From Lancefieldella parvula (GTDB taxonomy: Bacteria; Actinomycetota; Coriobacteriia; Coriobacteriales; Atopobiaceae), in contig CP097092.1 of assembly GCA_023300185.1 (NCBI GenBank), forward strand, positions 434,001 to 498,000: a stretch of DNA of 64,000 bases, read 5' to 3'. This document shows, one piece after another, positions 43,037-52,259 of this stretch (its first letter is position 1; each line of letters starts with the position of its first letter). Under the pieces are notes generated by a model. It was not told the DNA's origin and searched no databases. It was given only the letters and a program-made list of their open reading frames with translations. The position numbers and the translations under genes are program-made.

Positions 43037-43841
43037 AATGACCGCCAAACTCTGTATTTTTAGTTCCAATGAGGCCAAAAATGTTTAAGCAAATGATTCC
43101 AACAAGAAAATATAAAGTTGTATATACAAGGCTAAATCCTTCTGGATTAAAAGGAAGAAGTCTCGAAAAAGTCATTAATGTAGAGGGGAATGGAAGTTCA
43201 GGAAAAAACTCTCCTAAAACTAGTAGTGCTACGCTTAGTAATACAGCTAGTGAATTGTGAGTATAGAGTTCCATTACTTTGTAAAAAGAGCAAAAGAACA
43301 AGAGACCAAGATAATAAATGCTGAGAAGGACTAATACTTCTGGGGCTGTGAGTGAAAATTCTGTACCAGTTTGAACGGTATGGTTAATGAAGATATCTAC
43401 ATTTAGTGTAGCAATAGTAAGGTTGTTGCCTGTACAAATAAGTAAAATAAAATACGTTACTATATAGACGGCAATTAAAACGAGACAAGATACAATTATA
43501 TTTATATAGCTATAAATCCAATATCTAGTTTTCTTCTCGAATCTCATCATGCGTTGAATAGAAAAATGTACATTATTATCCGAGCTAGAAATAACGATTG
43601 TGAGAAGAAAAGAGATGCAGAGCGCGGTCCACTCTACGGATAATGTGTGAGCAGATCCGTAGAATATTGCGATAATCAAATCGCCCAAAGAAAACGAATA
43701 TCCTCCTTGTGTAATCAAGCTGAATTGTGCAAAAGAAGAAATAAACGCCGTGCAAGATAACAACATCGCAAAAAGCGCTGTTAGAAGTTTTTTATGCATA
43801 TCAAAAAACTGAGTAAAGATTTTTGAAATTTTATGCTTCAT
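43023..43841 (-). CDS. ABC transporter permease-like membrane protein (second of three)
   Basis: The 272-residue protein has about six hydrophobic spans (for example TALFAMLLSCTAFISSFAQF, IIVSCLVLIAVYIVTYFILL, VLLSVALLVLGEFF). It begins with ATG overlapping the stop of the first permease gene (ATGA, 4 bases) and ends within the third. Such overlaps imply that the three are made in fixed ratio and form one membrane complex. The substrate is unknown. Confidence 0.7.
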   Translation of the reverse strand: MKHKISKIFTQFFDMHKKLLTALFAMLLSCTAFISSFAQFSLITQGGYSFSLGDLIIAIFYGSAHTLSVEWTALCISFLLTIVISSSDNNVHFSIQRMMRFEKKTRYWIYSYINIIVSCLVLIAVYIVTYFILLICTGNNLTIATLNVDIFINHTVQTGTEFSLTAPEVLVLLSIYYLGLLFFCSFYKVMELYTHNSLAVLLSVALLVLGEFFPELPFPSTLMTFSRLLPFNPEGFSLVYTTLYFLVGIICLNIFGLIGTKNTEFGGHYEKL

Positions 43842-44725
43842 AGCAGATCACTCCTACAAGTCTTTTTGTAAGAAATGAAGATTGCTAGTAATAGCAAAAC
43901 AAAACAGAAGCAATAAAATCCAAGTTTTGTTGGAGCATATTCGGAACTTATTAATTGAAAGAAATTCAACTTAATGAATGCATTTTGTCCTACTTCTCTT
44001 AATTGAGCAGAGGAAAGAATCGCTGAAAATTGTGAACCTAAGAACGCTAATAGGTGAAGTAGAAAATAAGAAATAAAAATTGCTTGGAATGTGGTCTTGG
44101 TTAAACTGGCAAAAAGACAAACAACGCAGGAAAATAGCCCTCCAATTATGAAGGCTAATGCGGATAGGGTAATGACATAAGCAAGAGGAGAGTTATAAAA
44201 GAGTCCTGAGAATAAAGAGTTCATTGGGACTGCGGTATATATCTCATCGTAAATTTTTGGTGTGGACAACGGTAAGAAACAGATTGCAGCTAAAAAATTT
44301 AGGACAAGAGGCAGAGCAGAGCAAATACCTCCAGAAATAAAGCTTACATATAGTTTTATCCTGATAACACTAGCTTTTCTAATTCTAAGACATTGCTGTT
44401 CCAGTACCCCTTCTTTTGAATCGTTACTTAGAATCCAAGCGGCTGGAATGGTTGCCAAGAGCGGCCATAAGAGATAATACAGTCCACTGTAAAAATCTCC
44501 GATTCGTGTGGGAATCCAAGCAGTATAAGCAGAAATGACAGAAAGCAAAGTGTTATAGGAAAGATGATCTCCCTGTTGAAGAGTTGCCTCTAAGGTATTT
44601 AATTCAATTTGTATTTCAATCCAAGCAGCAAGTAGTGCAATACAGGCGCCAATTGCAACACATGCCCAAAATAATGGGTTATAGGTAAGCTGTCGCTTAA
44701 ATTCAGACTTGAACAATGAATTCAT
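43838..44725 (-). CDS. ABC transporter permease-like membrane protein (first of three)
   Basis: The 295-residue protein has an N-terminal cytoplasmic start (MNSLFKSEFKRQLTYNPLFW), typical of ABC-2-type permeases, followed by about six spans and one long outer loop after the first span (residues about 35-80). The start at 44725 follows AGGTG; a GTG three codons upstream is possible. It begins 9 bases after the stop of the first island gene. Confidence 0.7.
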   Translation of the reverse strand: MNSLFKSEFKRQLTYNPLFWACVAIGACIALLAAWIEIQIELNTLEATLQQGDHLSYNTLLSVISAYTAWIPTRIGDFYSGLYYLLWPLLATIPAAWILSNDSKEGVLEQQCLRIRKASVIRIKLYVSFISGGICSALPLVLNFLAAICFLPLSTPKIYDEIYTAVPMNSLFSGLFYNSPLAYVITLSALAFIIGGLFSCVVCLFASLTKTTFQAIFISYFLLHLLAFLGSQFSAILSSAQLREVGQNAFIKLNFFQLISSEYAPTKLGFYCFCFVLLLLAIFISYKKTCRSDLL

Positions 44726-44734
44726 AGCAAGCAC

Positions 44735-45484
44735 CTACTTATCACTTTTTAATGCAGACTGTATATCAACTAACTTTGCGTTTGAATAAATTCCTCCCAT
44801 ATTTGCCAGATGAATAGAAGTAACATCTCTCAGTTCTTCTGGAGATAGCGCAAAAGCAAGTTTGACGTCACATTCATCCCCTGCATTAATCCAAAAATAC
44901 CCTTTAGTTTTATCAGTATCCGAATTGTCAATTTGAGCATTTTCAGGTGTAATTTGGGACATGAAAATATTATGCCCCTCAGCATTAATTGAGTAACTAG
45001 TAATTAATATATAGTTCGGACCATTTGGGGTGTGTTTTTGAACGGCGTCTATGTTTTTAAAATGAAGCGTATAGACTAGATACAAGCTATCTGCATTTTC
45101 CGGTGCTGACGAATGGTTAAGTGCTTCAGAGGTAAATCCTGCTTCGTCTATAGAATGATAAAGGGTTACGTTTGTTACTGTTACCTCTATTGTACCAATC
45201 CATGGTAAATAAGCCCCAAAAGGAGTCTCAGCTGGATTACCTCCTTCTTGATCAAGTCCAGTTAGTTGTACAGTATCGCCAATTTTATAAGTTTCCGAGG
45301 CTTCGTTTTGCCTTTGTGCAACTTGCTGCGCAAAAAGTTCTTGCTGCGCCTGTTTTTGGGCAAGATCATAAAAATAAAGTAGCCCAGCAATGATGACACA
45401 AGCAATCACTACTGCCAAAGAACGAGCCTGTTGGGGGAGCTTATGTGTTTTTAAGCTTAAGTTTCTAGAATCATGAGAAAACAT
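44735..45484 (-). CDS. Membrane-anchored protein with extracytoplasmic domain (ABC island, first gene)
   Basis: The 249-residue protein has one membrane span (SLAVVIACVIIAGLLYFY, about residues 22-40), a Gln-rich juxtamembrane helix (AQKQAQQELFAQQVAQRQ) and an outer beta-rich domain with YKIGDTVQLTGLDQEG and a late FWINAGDECDVKLAFAL. It resembles the island's last gene, so the operon is bracketed by two related anchored proteins around three permeases and one ATPase. It is likely a surface partner of the exporter. No family name is claimed. The promoter should lie in the AT-rich gap upstream. Confidence 0.65.
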   Translation of the reverse strand: MFSHDSRNLSLKTHKLPQQARSLAVVIACVIIAGLLYFYDLAQKQAQQELFAQQVAQRQNEASETYKIGDTVQLTGLDQEGGNPAETPFGAYLPWIGTIEVTVTNVTLYHSIDEAGFTSEALNHSSAPENADSLYLVYTLHFKNIDAVQKHTPNGPNYILITSYSINAEGHNIFMSQITPENAQIDNSDTDKTKGYFWINAGDECDVKLAFALSPEELRDVTSIHLANMGGIYSNAKLVDIQSALKSDK

Positions 45485-45791
45485 AATAAACCCCAGATGA
45501 CCTCGATAAATCTACTACACGAGTCGGGACTCCATACGCCCTTCACTATGTTTTTCTTCGGTCATTAGCCTATTGCAGTAGAGGAGTAGTTGCCGACTCT
45601 CTTACCTTAATTCTATTCCTATAGGCATCATTGTTACGTCTTTTACTGTGAACGGTATCTTTTTATCGGTTAATAAATAACATATTCAATGACTGTTATT
45701 TATTAAAAAGAATTGCCACAGCTGGATAGCTTTCAATTTAGTTAATAAAGCATAAAGAACGCTTAAAACAACTTACTTATTTATAAATCCC
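45485..45791. other. AT-rich gap between the ABC island and the LysR gene with a perfect inverted repeat
   Basis: No gene is visible. TTAATAAATAAC (45670-45681) pairs perfectly with GTTATTTATTAA (45695-45706) across 13 bases. It lies downstream of the LysR gene (minus strand), and could act as its terminator or as an operator for the island. Promoters for the island must lie in this 307-base gap. Confidence 0.6.
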
Positions 45792-46706
45792 TTACACCCA
45801 CGTAACTGCTTGGCAGCAGCGCTTGAGCGCGTCGATGTAGAGCTCACCAAAGGGCGAGAGGCTCTTCTCGTCGTGTGTAACGTAGCCAACTTCCATGTAA
45901 TCATCAACAGCCAGAGGAACTGCAACAATATTTGGGCCGTTGAGCTCCTCGTTAATAAGGCCGGTGCTGATGGTGTAACCGTTCAGGCCAATAATCAGGT
46001 TGAAGATAGTGGCGCGGTCTCGGACCATGATGTCCTTATCGCGATCAAGCGTTGCCAGAAGCTCCTCGGAGAAATAGAACGCGTTGTGCTCGCCCTGCTC
46101 GTAAGAAAGGCGAGGGTAGGGGGCAAGATCGTTGAGTGTTACCGAGGAGCGCTTTGCCAGCGGGTTATCTTTTCCCACAAAGACGCTTGGCTTGCACTTA
46201 AACAATGGCGAGAAAACCAAGCCCTGGTCCTGCAGCGTTTTTCTAATAACGCGCTCGTTGAACGAGTTGAGGTAAAGGACGCCTACTTCACTTCTTAGCT
46301 TTGAGACATCTTCAATAATCTCGTACGTTTGCGTTTCTCTGATACGGAAATCGTACTTTGAGCCGCCGTGCTCTTTAATCAGGTTGACAAAGGCCTCAAC
46401 TGCAAAGGAATAGTGCTGGCAAGAAACGCAGAAGCGCTGCTTAGCGGGAGCAGTGCCCAGATAGCGCTCTTCAATGAGGTCAGTCTGCATGACAACTTGC
46501 CTGGCATAACTCAAAAACTCCTCGCCATCTGCGGTAGGCTCAACACCCTTGCTGGTCCTGTTAAAAAGGGAGATTCCCAGCTCGGCTTCAAGCTCTTTAA
46601 CTGCGCTACTCAGGGTAGGCTGCGAGATAAAGAGCTGTTTAGCTGCGGCGTTAATAGTGCCTGCCTTAGCAATAGCAAGAACGTATTTGAGTTGAGTCAG
46701 AGTCAT
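45792..46706 (-). CDS. LysR-family transcriptional regulator
   Basis: The 304-residue protein has the LysR N-terminal winged helix (LTQLKYVLAIAKAGTINAAA, QPTLSSAVKELEAELGISLF, about residues 3-60), followed by the periplasmic-binding-type effector domain (GVLYLNSFNERVIRK, RLSYEQGEHNAFYF). Its target is not known: it may act on the AT-rich ABC island downstream or on distant sulfur or redox genes. The frame is intact. GGCGAGAA (46207) lies inside, showing that the motif resumes outside the island. It is separated by 33 bases from pyrE, which is read in the same direction. Confidence 0.9.
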   Translation of the reverse strand: MTLTQLKYVLAIAKAGTINAAAKQLFISQPTLSSAVKELEAELGISLFNRTSKGVEPTADGEEFLSYARQVVMQTDLIEERYLGTAPAKQRFCVSCQHYSFAVEAFVNLIKEHGGSKYDFRIRETQTYEIIEDVSKLRSEVGVLYLNSFNERVIRKTLQDQGLVFSPLFKCKPSVFVGKDNPLAKRSSVTLNDLAPYPRLSYEQGEHNAFYFSEELLATLDRDKDIMVRDRATIFNLIIGLNGYTISTGLINEELNGPNIVAVPLAVDDYMEVGYVTHDEKSLSPFGELYIDALKRCCQAVTWV

Positions 46707-46739
46707 AAGTCAGGTTTCTACGTAGAGGTTTTTCTCGCC

Positions 46740-47420
46740 TTATTTAACGCCATACTGCTGGTAGTAGACATCAATGGCGCTCTTCAAGGTGTCGTCGATA
46801 ATAACTTTGCCGTCTATCTCATTGTTGTAGAGGGCCTCGGTAACCTCGTCCATGGAGACAATGGCTGCGGTTGGCATGCCCCAGCGCTCAGAGACTTCCT
46901 GGAGAGCTGCAACTTTTCCGCCCTTGCCAACTTCCATGCGGTTGAGCGAGACAATCAGGCCAACTACCTGGATGTTTGCAATAGAGGTAATCAGAGGATA
47001 GGTCTCTTCAATTGACTTACCAGAAGTGGTGACGTCTTCAACCATGACTACTCTCTGGCCATCTTTGAGTTCTGCTCCTAAAAGCATGCCGGCGTCGGCG
47101 CCGTGATCTTTTGCTTCTTTTCTGTTGGAGCAGTACTGAACCTGTTTGCCATAAAGCTCATTGATGCCCATTGCAGTGATAACGGAAAGGGGAATGCCCT
47201 TGTAAGCAGGACCAAAGACTACGTCAAAATCCAGGCCAAAGTTGTCGTGAATGGCGCGAGCATAATAAAGTCCCAGCTTATGGAGCTGCTCGCCAGTGAC
47301 ATAGGCGCCTGCATTCATGAAGAAAGGAGATTTGCGACCACTCTTGAGCGTAAAATCGCCAAATTTAAGTACGTTGCTCTGGACCATAAACTCAATAAAT
47401 TCGCGCTTGTAGTCTTCCAT
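46740..47420 (-). CDS. pyrE: Orotate phosphoribosyltransferase
   Basis: PyrE joins orotate to PRPP to make orotidine 5'-phosphate in pyrimidine synthesis. The 226-residue protein has FGDFTLKSGRKSPFFMNAG at the N-terminus, the FGPAYKGIPL loop, YCSNRKEAKDHG (catalytic Lys region) and the PRPP-binding motif VVMVEDVTTSGKS. The start at 47420 is chosen because AAAGGAG lies 6-12 bases upstream; the longer upstream frame lacks family similarity. It is read toward the LysR gene, and a TTCTCGCC copy (46732) sits in the 33-base gap. Confidence 0.94.
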   Translation of the reverse strand: MEDYKREFIEFMVQSNVLKFGDFTLKSGRKSPFFMNAGAYVTGEQLHKLGLYYARAIHDNFGLDFDVVFGPAYKGIPLSVITAMGINELYGKQVQYCSNRKEAKDHGADAGMLLGAELKDGQRVVMVEDVTTSGKSIEETYPLITSIANIQVVGLIVSLNRMEVGKGGKVAALQEVSERWGMPTAAIVSMDEVTEALYNNEIDGKVIIDDTLKSAIDVYYQQYGVK

Positions 47421-47649
47421 GGTTTCTCCTTTAGCAGGCCTTTTGAGGTGGCAGCACTTTGTAGGTACGTTCCACTGCACTAGTTTAGCCGAATTGCAGA
47501 TATGTGTTTTAGAGCGCGCCGTTTAGGGCGCGCCGTTTTATGGCGTGCCGGCTTGGCTGTGTGAGATTAGCGTAATTACCGCCAGATATATAAAAGTGAG
47601 CGTCTGCCATGTGGTTATGCGGTATTCTAAATAGATATTTGTTCGTCTC

Positions 47650-47685
47650 GCAGGATTAGTCCTGCAGAGCGCAGGAAAAGCCTGC
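47650..47685 (+). promoter_or_regulatory. Two tandem CCTGC/GCAGG hairpins in the asnS leader
   Basis: GCAGGATTAGTCCTGC (47650-47665) and GCAGGAAAAGCCTGC (47671-47685) are adjacent self-complementary elements, each followed by AGAG. They end 12 bases before the AAGGAGG ribosome site of asnS. A regulatory role in translation is possible but not established. Confidence 0.45.
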
Positions 47686-47712
47686 AGAGTGAGTTACAAG
47701 GAGGGTATGCCC

Positions 47713-49116
47713 GTGGAGCGCATCACGATTTCTGCATTGTACGCAGATGCAGAGCAACTTGGTGGCCAAAAAGTTACGGTGGCCGGCTGGGTACGTTCAG
47801 TAAGGGATATGAAGAATTTTGGCTTCGTCACACTTAATGACGGTAGCTGCTTCAAAGACCTACAGGTTGTTATGAATCGTGAGAACCTTGGCAATTACGA
47901 GGAGGTTGCTTCCTGTGGCGTTGGCGCTGCTCTGATTATTGAGGGCGTCCTTGAGCTTACTCCTGATCGCCCACAGCCTATTGAGCTGCAGGCGCAGACC
48001 ATTGTGATTGAGGGACCATCCAGCCCTGACTATCCAATGCAGAAGAAGCGTCAGTCTCTTGAGTACCTTCGTACGCAGCAGCACCTTCGTCCTCGCACCA
48101 ACATGTTCCGTGCGGTCTTCCGCATCCGTTCTGTGGCTGCTTTTGCTATCCACCAGTTCTTCCAGGATCGCGGCTTTGTCTACGTGAACACCCCAATCAT
48201 CACCGCATCTGATGCTGAGGGTGCAGGCGAGATGTTCCGTGTTACCACACTTGATTTGAACAACGTTCCACGTACCGAGAAGGGCGATGTTGACTACTCA
48301 AAGGACTTCTTTGGTCAGTCTTCTCACCTCACCGTTTCTGGTCAGCTTCAGGCAGAGAACTTTGCTATGGCCTTTGGTGACGTGTACACCTTTGGCCCAA
48401 CGTTTCGCGCAGAGAACTCCAACACACGCCGCCACGCTGCAGAGTTCTGGATGATTGAGCCAGAGATGGCTTTCTGTGATCTTGCACAGGACATGGATGT
48501 TGCAGAAGAGATGCTCCGCTACGTTATTGCATACGTTCTTGAGCACTGCCCAGATGAGCTTGAGATGCTTAACAAGTTTGTGGATAAGGGCTTGCTTGAG
48601 CGCCTGAACCACGTTGCAACTTCTCAGTTCTCTCGCGTTTCTTACACCGAGGCTATTGAGATTTTGCAGGAGGCAGTAAAGGCTGGTCAGAAGTTTGAAT
48701 ACCCTGTTGAGTGGGGCATTGACCTTCAGACTGAGCACGAGCGCTACCTCACCGAGCAGCACTTTGGAAAGCCAATCTTTGTTACTGATTATCCAGCAGA
48801 AATCAAGGCCTTCTACATGCGCCGTAACGATGACGGCAAGACCGTTGCCGCAGCTGACTGCCTTGTTCCAGGCATTGGCGAGATTATTGGTGGCTCACAG
48901 CGAGAAGATCGACTTGAGCTTCTGGAGAAGCGCATTGTTGAGCTTGGCATGAATCCCGACGATTACAAGTATTACTTGGATCTTCGTCGTTACGGCTCTT
49001 GCACACACTCTGGCTTTGGTCTTGGCTTTGAGCGTCTTGTTATGTACCTCACCGGTGTGGATAACATTCGCGACGTTATTCCTCACCCTCGTACCGTGGG
49101 TAACGCTGACTTCTAA
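47713..49116 (+). CDS. asnS: Asparaginyl-tRNA synthetase
   Basis: AsnRS charges tRNA-Asn. The 467-residue class II synthetase has the N-terminal OB-fold anticodon domain (VTVAGWVRSVRDMKNFGFV), motif 2 TFRAENSNTRRHAAEFWMIE, and motif 3 GFGLGFERLVMYLTG near the C-terminus. The start is taken as GTG at 47713, because AAGGAGG (47698-47704) is 8 bases upstream of it and only 2 bases from an ATG at 47707. The gene is intact and preceded by two small leader hairpins. Hairpins follow at 49136-49175 and 49311-49342. Confidence 0.94.
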   Translation: MERITISALYADAEQLGGQKVTVAGWVRSVRDMKNFGFVTLNDGSCFKDLQVVMNRENLGNYEEVASCGVGAALIIEGVLELTPDRPQPIELQAQTIVIEGPSSPDYPMQKKRQSLEYLRTQQHLRPRTNMFRAVFRIRSVAAFAIHQFFQDRGFVYVNTPIITASDAEGAGEMFRVTTLDLNNVPRTEKGDVDYSKDFFGQSSHLTVSGQLQAENFAMAFGDVYTFGPTFRAENSNTRRHAAEFWMIEPEMAFCDLAQDMDVAEEMLRYVIAYVLEHCPDELEMLNKFVDKGLLERLNHVATSQFSRVSYTEAIEILQEAVKAGQKFEYPVEWGIDLQTEHERYLTEQHFGKPIFVTDYPAEIKAFYMRRNDDGKTVAAADCLVPGIGEIIGGSQREDRLELLEKRIVELGMNPDDYKYYLDLRRYGSCTHSGFGLGFERLVMYLTGVDNIRDVIPHPRTVGNADF

Positions 49117-49135
49117 GATTGCAGGTCACAGGCGG

Positions 49136-49342
49136 TGTGGCGGAGCGCGATTGGCGCGCTAACCTAACCGCCACAGTTGCATAGTCTTTCTAGTTGGATT
49201 TTTGCGTGCAGGTTATGCATAGCCGTTATGCAAAAACTGCATAGCAGAGATGCGAGATAAAAAGTTTTTCTCGCCATATACCGATATATTTGCCCGTTGG
49301 CAGTAAAAATAGGACGTCCGTGCAAAATTGCGCGGGCGTCCT
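49136..49342. terminator. Two hairpins between asnS and the SixA-CHAD gene
   Basis: First: TGTGGCGG (49136-49143) pairs with CCGCCACA (49168-49175), enclosing AGCGCG/CGCGCT. Second: AGGACGTCCGTGCAA (49311-49325) pairs with TTGCGCGGGCGTCCT (49328-49342), with G-T wobbles. A TTCTCGCC copy (49268) lies between. One probably ends asnS transcription; neither has a long T-run. Confidence 0.5.
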
Positions 49343-49390
49343 ATTACGCTATAAGAAGCAGTTTTCTGCAGATGACCAGCGGAGGTAAAC

Positions 49391-50732
49391 ATGGTAAAGA
49401 CTTTGGTTCTTGTTAGACATGGTGTATCTGAACGTGGCTCTGAAGACATGAGTCGAGAGCTTACACGTGCTGGTCAGAGGGCTTTATCTGCCAATTATCC
49501 TCATATTTTTGGTCTGCTGGGTCCAGAGGGTGAAGAGGCTGAGATTTGGACAAGTCCTGCTCTTCGTGCGCTTGAGACTGCAGAGATTGTGGCAGAGGCC
49601 CTGGACGCAGAGGGCTTAGAGATTCATGACTCCCTTTACGATCAAGATTTTCCTGCACTTCAGGCAGAGCTTGAGCACGCTGATGCAGAAACACTGATTC
49701 TTGTTGGTCATGCTCCATTCTTGGGTTATGTTGCAGAGACTCTTGCTGGGATTTGAACTTCCGCTGACAAAGGGTGCTGTATGCGCAATTGACGTACGCG
49801 GTTCACTTGGACACCAGCATGAGTGCGTCTGGAAGCAGCTTGGAGATGTTCGCGAGCCTCACGGTAAGCTTCTCTGGTTGGTCAGCGGTCCTTCCACCCA
49901 GCCCTGGGAGACGCTTGACGCTTTGGATGAGGCATGCGCTCATGCAGCAACCAACTTGGAGGACGCTTATGCAGAGTTCCGCGCTCATCCAGAAGATCCT
50001 GCGGTAATTTCAGCATTTAGGTTTGCGCTCAGGGGAACTCAGCTGCTTACCAAGTTCTTCTCGCCACTTCTTAATGAAGAGGCGGTAAAGATTGCTGAGC
50101 CTGTTTATAGGCTGATGCTTGGTGCAACTACGCGCCTTCGTGAGATTGACGGCTTCTCTGATACCGTTGCAGATTTGATGGAGTCTGGAGAGCTTTCTCA
50201 AGGCTCCAAGCTGGTCAGCGCTGTAGAAGCAGCTCGCGAGACTGAGCGTGATCGCATTTGCGAGGGTCTGCGCAAGAAGGCTGTCCGTCGTAGTCTGCGC
50301 TGCGCTCTGGATGAGCTCTTTGAGCCCGCTTGGTCAGACACAGTGCTAAAAGATGGCCTCTCGTTTGAGGACGTCAGCAGCCGCTTTGATTACATGCTTG
50401 AGACTATTGATGCGCGCCTCTTTGGCCTGGATATGACCAGCTTCTCCGAGGTACACCATGCAAGGCGAGAAGTTCGTGAAGTTGAGCACATTCTCTTCCA
50501 CCTCAGTGATATGTTGGGCGAGAAACGCGCAAATTACACCCAGATTATGCAGGACATTGACTCTGAGCTTAGTATTGTTTGCACAGCTCAGCGTAACATT
50601 TCTCTGGTCAAAGAGTGGAAAGACTCCATGGACTTCAGAGATGTTACCTCAGACCTCGCAATTGTTTCAGAACATGAAAAAGTTTTGATTGAGCGTGTTA
50701 TTGAGGGTAGAGAGACTAGTATCCTTAGATAA
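49391..50732 (+). CDS. SixA-like histidine phosphatase fused to a CHAD domain, frameshifted
   Basis: The first part is a short phosphoglycerate-mutase/SixA-type phosphatase with LVLVRHGVSERG at the start and a second catalytic His in LILVGHAPFLG. The rest (from about residue 180) is a helical CHAD domain (conserved histidine alpha-helical domain), a known polyphosphate-binding module, with ISAFRFALRGTQLLTKFF and VHHARREVREVEHILFHL. The join is broken by one extra G at 49748-49750; removal gives about 446 residues (ETLAGFELPL). GGAGG precedes the ATG. The fusion suggests a phosphatase acting on polyphosphate-linked or phosphohistidine substrates; this is inference. Confidence 0.82.
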
Positions 50733-50801
50733 TCACATAGTCCACGTTTGGAGCGCATTGACGTTTGCGCGGCGTGGATGATGATTATGAGGGAGGATGC
50801 T

Positions 50802-52082
50802 ATGTCTGAGAGCATCGAGACTCGCTGCGTGCAGGGCGGTTATCAGCCTGGTTGCGGTGAGCCTAGGCAAGTGCCTATCATTCAATCAACCACGTTCAAA
50901 TATGACGAGTCGATGCAGCTTGGAGAGTTGTTCGACCTCAAAGCTGCGGGCTATTTCTATTCTCGCGTTCAAAATCCAACGCTGGATAATGTAGCTTCAA
51001 AGATTTGTGCTCTTGAGGGCGGTACCGCTGCAATGCTGACGTCTTCTGGTCAGGCAGCAAACTTCTTTGCCGTCTTTAACATTGCTGAGGCCGGAGATCA
51101 CTTTATTGCGCTTTCCACCATTTATGGCGGCACTTTTAACCTGTTTGCTATCACCCTTAAGAAGATGGGCGTGGAGTGCACGTTTATCTCGCCAGATGCA
51201 ACTGACGAGGAGATTAATGCAGCATTTAGGCCAAATACCAAGTGCGTCTTTGGTGAGACAGTTGCAAATCCCGCACTGGTTGTCCTTGATATTGAGCGTT
51301 GGGCAAAGGCTGCTCATGACCATGGCGTGCCACTGATTGTTGATAATACGTTTGCCACGCCTGTGAACTGCCGTCCTCTTGAGTGGGGAGCAGATATTGT
51401 GACCCATTCCACTACTAAGTACATGGACGGTCATGGCTCTGCTGTTGGCGGCGCTATTGTTGATGGTGGTAACTTTGACTGGGCTGCTCACGCAGATAAG
51501 TTCCCAGGTCTGACCCAGCCTGACCCTTCGTATCACAACCTTGTATATGCAGATACCTTTGGTAAGGGTGGCGCTTTTATTACTAAGGCAACCGTTCAGC
51601 TTATGCGCGACTTTGGCTCTATTCAGTCGCCACAGAGTGCTTTCTATCTCAACCTTGGCCTTGAGTCCCTGCACGTTCGCATGGCTCAGCATTGCAAGAA
51701 TGGCCAGGCAGTTGCCGAGGCGCTTGTTAACAACCCTAAGGTTGCGCACGTAAGCTACCCTGGTCTTCCAGGCGATAAGTACTACGAGCTGGCTCAGAAG
51801 TACCTGCCAAACGGTTCCTGCGGTGTTATCACTGTTGACGTTGCAGGTGGTCGTGAGGCTGCCGAGAAGTTCTTGGGCAACCTCAAGGTCTTCTCCATTG
51901 CAACACACGTTGCAGACGCTCGTTCTTGCTGTTTGCATCCAGCTTCTTCAACGCACCGTCAGCTTACTGATGAGGAGCTTGTAGCAGCAGGCATTACCCC
52001 AGGTACCGTACGCCTGAGCTGCGGTATTGAGGGCACCGAGGACCTTATCAACGACGTCGAGCAGGCACTTGCTGCACTGTAG
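50802..52082 (+). CDS. metY: O-acetylhomoserine sulfhydrylase-like PLP enzyme (MetY)
   Basis: This Cys/Met-metabolism PLP enzyme would make homocysteine from O-acetylhomoserine and sulfide (or related reactions). The 426 residues contain ETRCVQGGYQPGCGEPRQVPI at the start, ALEGGTAAMLTSSGQAA, VDNTFATPVNCRPLEWGADIV and the PLP lysine in HSTTKYMDGHGSAVGG. The end region TDEELVAAGITPGTVRLSCGIE is typical of the OAH/OAS sulfhydrylase branch rather than of cystathionine synthase, which is shorter. The ATG at 50802 follows GGGAGG. An unusual terminator made of paired TTCTCGCC motifs follows. Confidence 0.9.
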   Translation: MSESIETRCVQGGYQPGCGEPRQVPIIQSTTFKYDESMQLGELFDLKAAGYFYSRVQNPTLDNVASKICALEGGTAAMLTSSGQAANFFAVFNIAEAGDHFIALSTIYGGTFNLFAITLKKMGVECTFISPDATDEEINAAFRPNTKCVFGETVANPALVVLDIERWAKAAHDHGVPLIVDNTFATPVNCRPLEWGADIVTHSTTKYMDGHGSAVGGAIVDGGNFDWAAHADKFPGLTQPDPSYHNLVYADTFGKGGAFITKATVQLMRDFGSIQSPQSAFYLNLGLESLHVRMAQHCKNGQAVAEALVNNPKVAHVSYPGLPGDKYYELAQKYLPNGSCGVITVDVAGGREAAEKFLGNLKVFSIATHVADARSCCLHPASSTHRQLTDEELVAAGITPGTVRLSCGIEGTEDLINDVEQALAAL

Positions 52083-52109
52083 GTAGACGTTCTATAACCG
52101 CTTATGTTT

Positions 52110-52149
52110 ATGGCGAGAAGATCTTGGAATCAGAAGATCTTCTCGCCAT
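52110..52149. terminator. Terminator built from an inverted pair of TTCTCGCC motifs
   Basis: ATGGCGAGAAGATCT (52110-52124) is perfectly complementary to AGATCTTCTCGCCAT (52135-52149), followed by GTTTTTG. The 15-bp stem contains GGCGAGAA and its complement. It follows the metY stop by 27 bases. Confidence 0.92.
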
Positions 52150-52259
52150 GTTTTTGTGAGGAGTGCGTTGTTGTGAGGAGCCGCGGGCGCCGGGACTGCG
52201 GTTGCTTGGGCGCGCTAAGCTGCGGGCGCGCGGAGCCGCGGTTGTTGCGAGTGAGCGGT

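Noticed and set aside
47689..47712. Upstream GTG/ATG starts for asnS at 47689 and 47707
   Set aside because: The AAGGAGG at 47698-47704 overlaps or is too close to these; GTG at 47713 has proper spacing and begins the family similarity.
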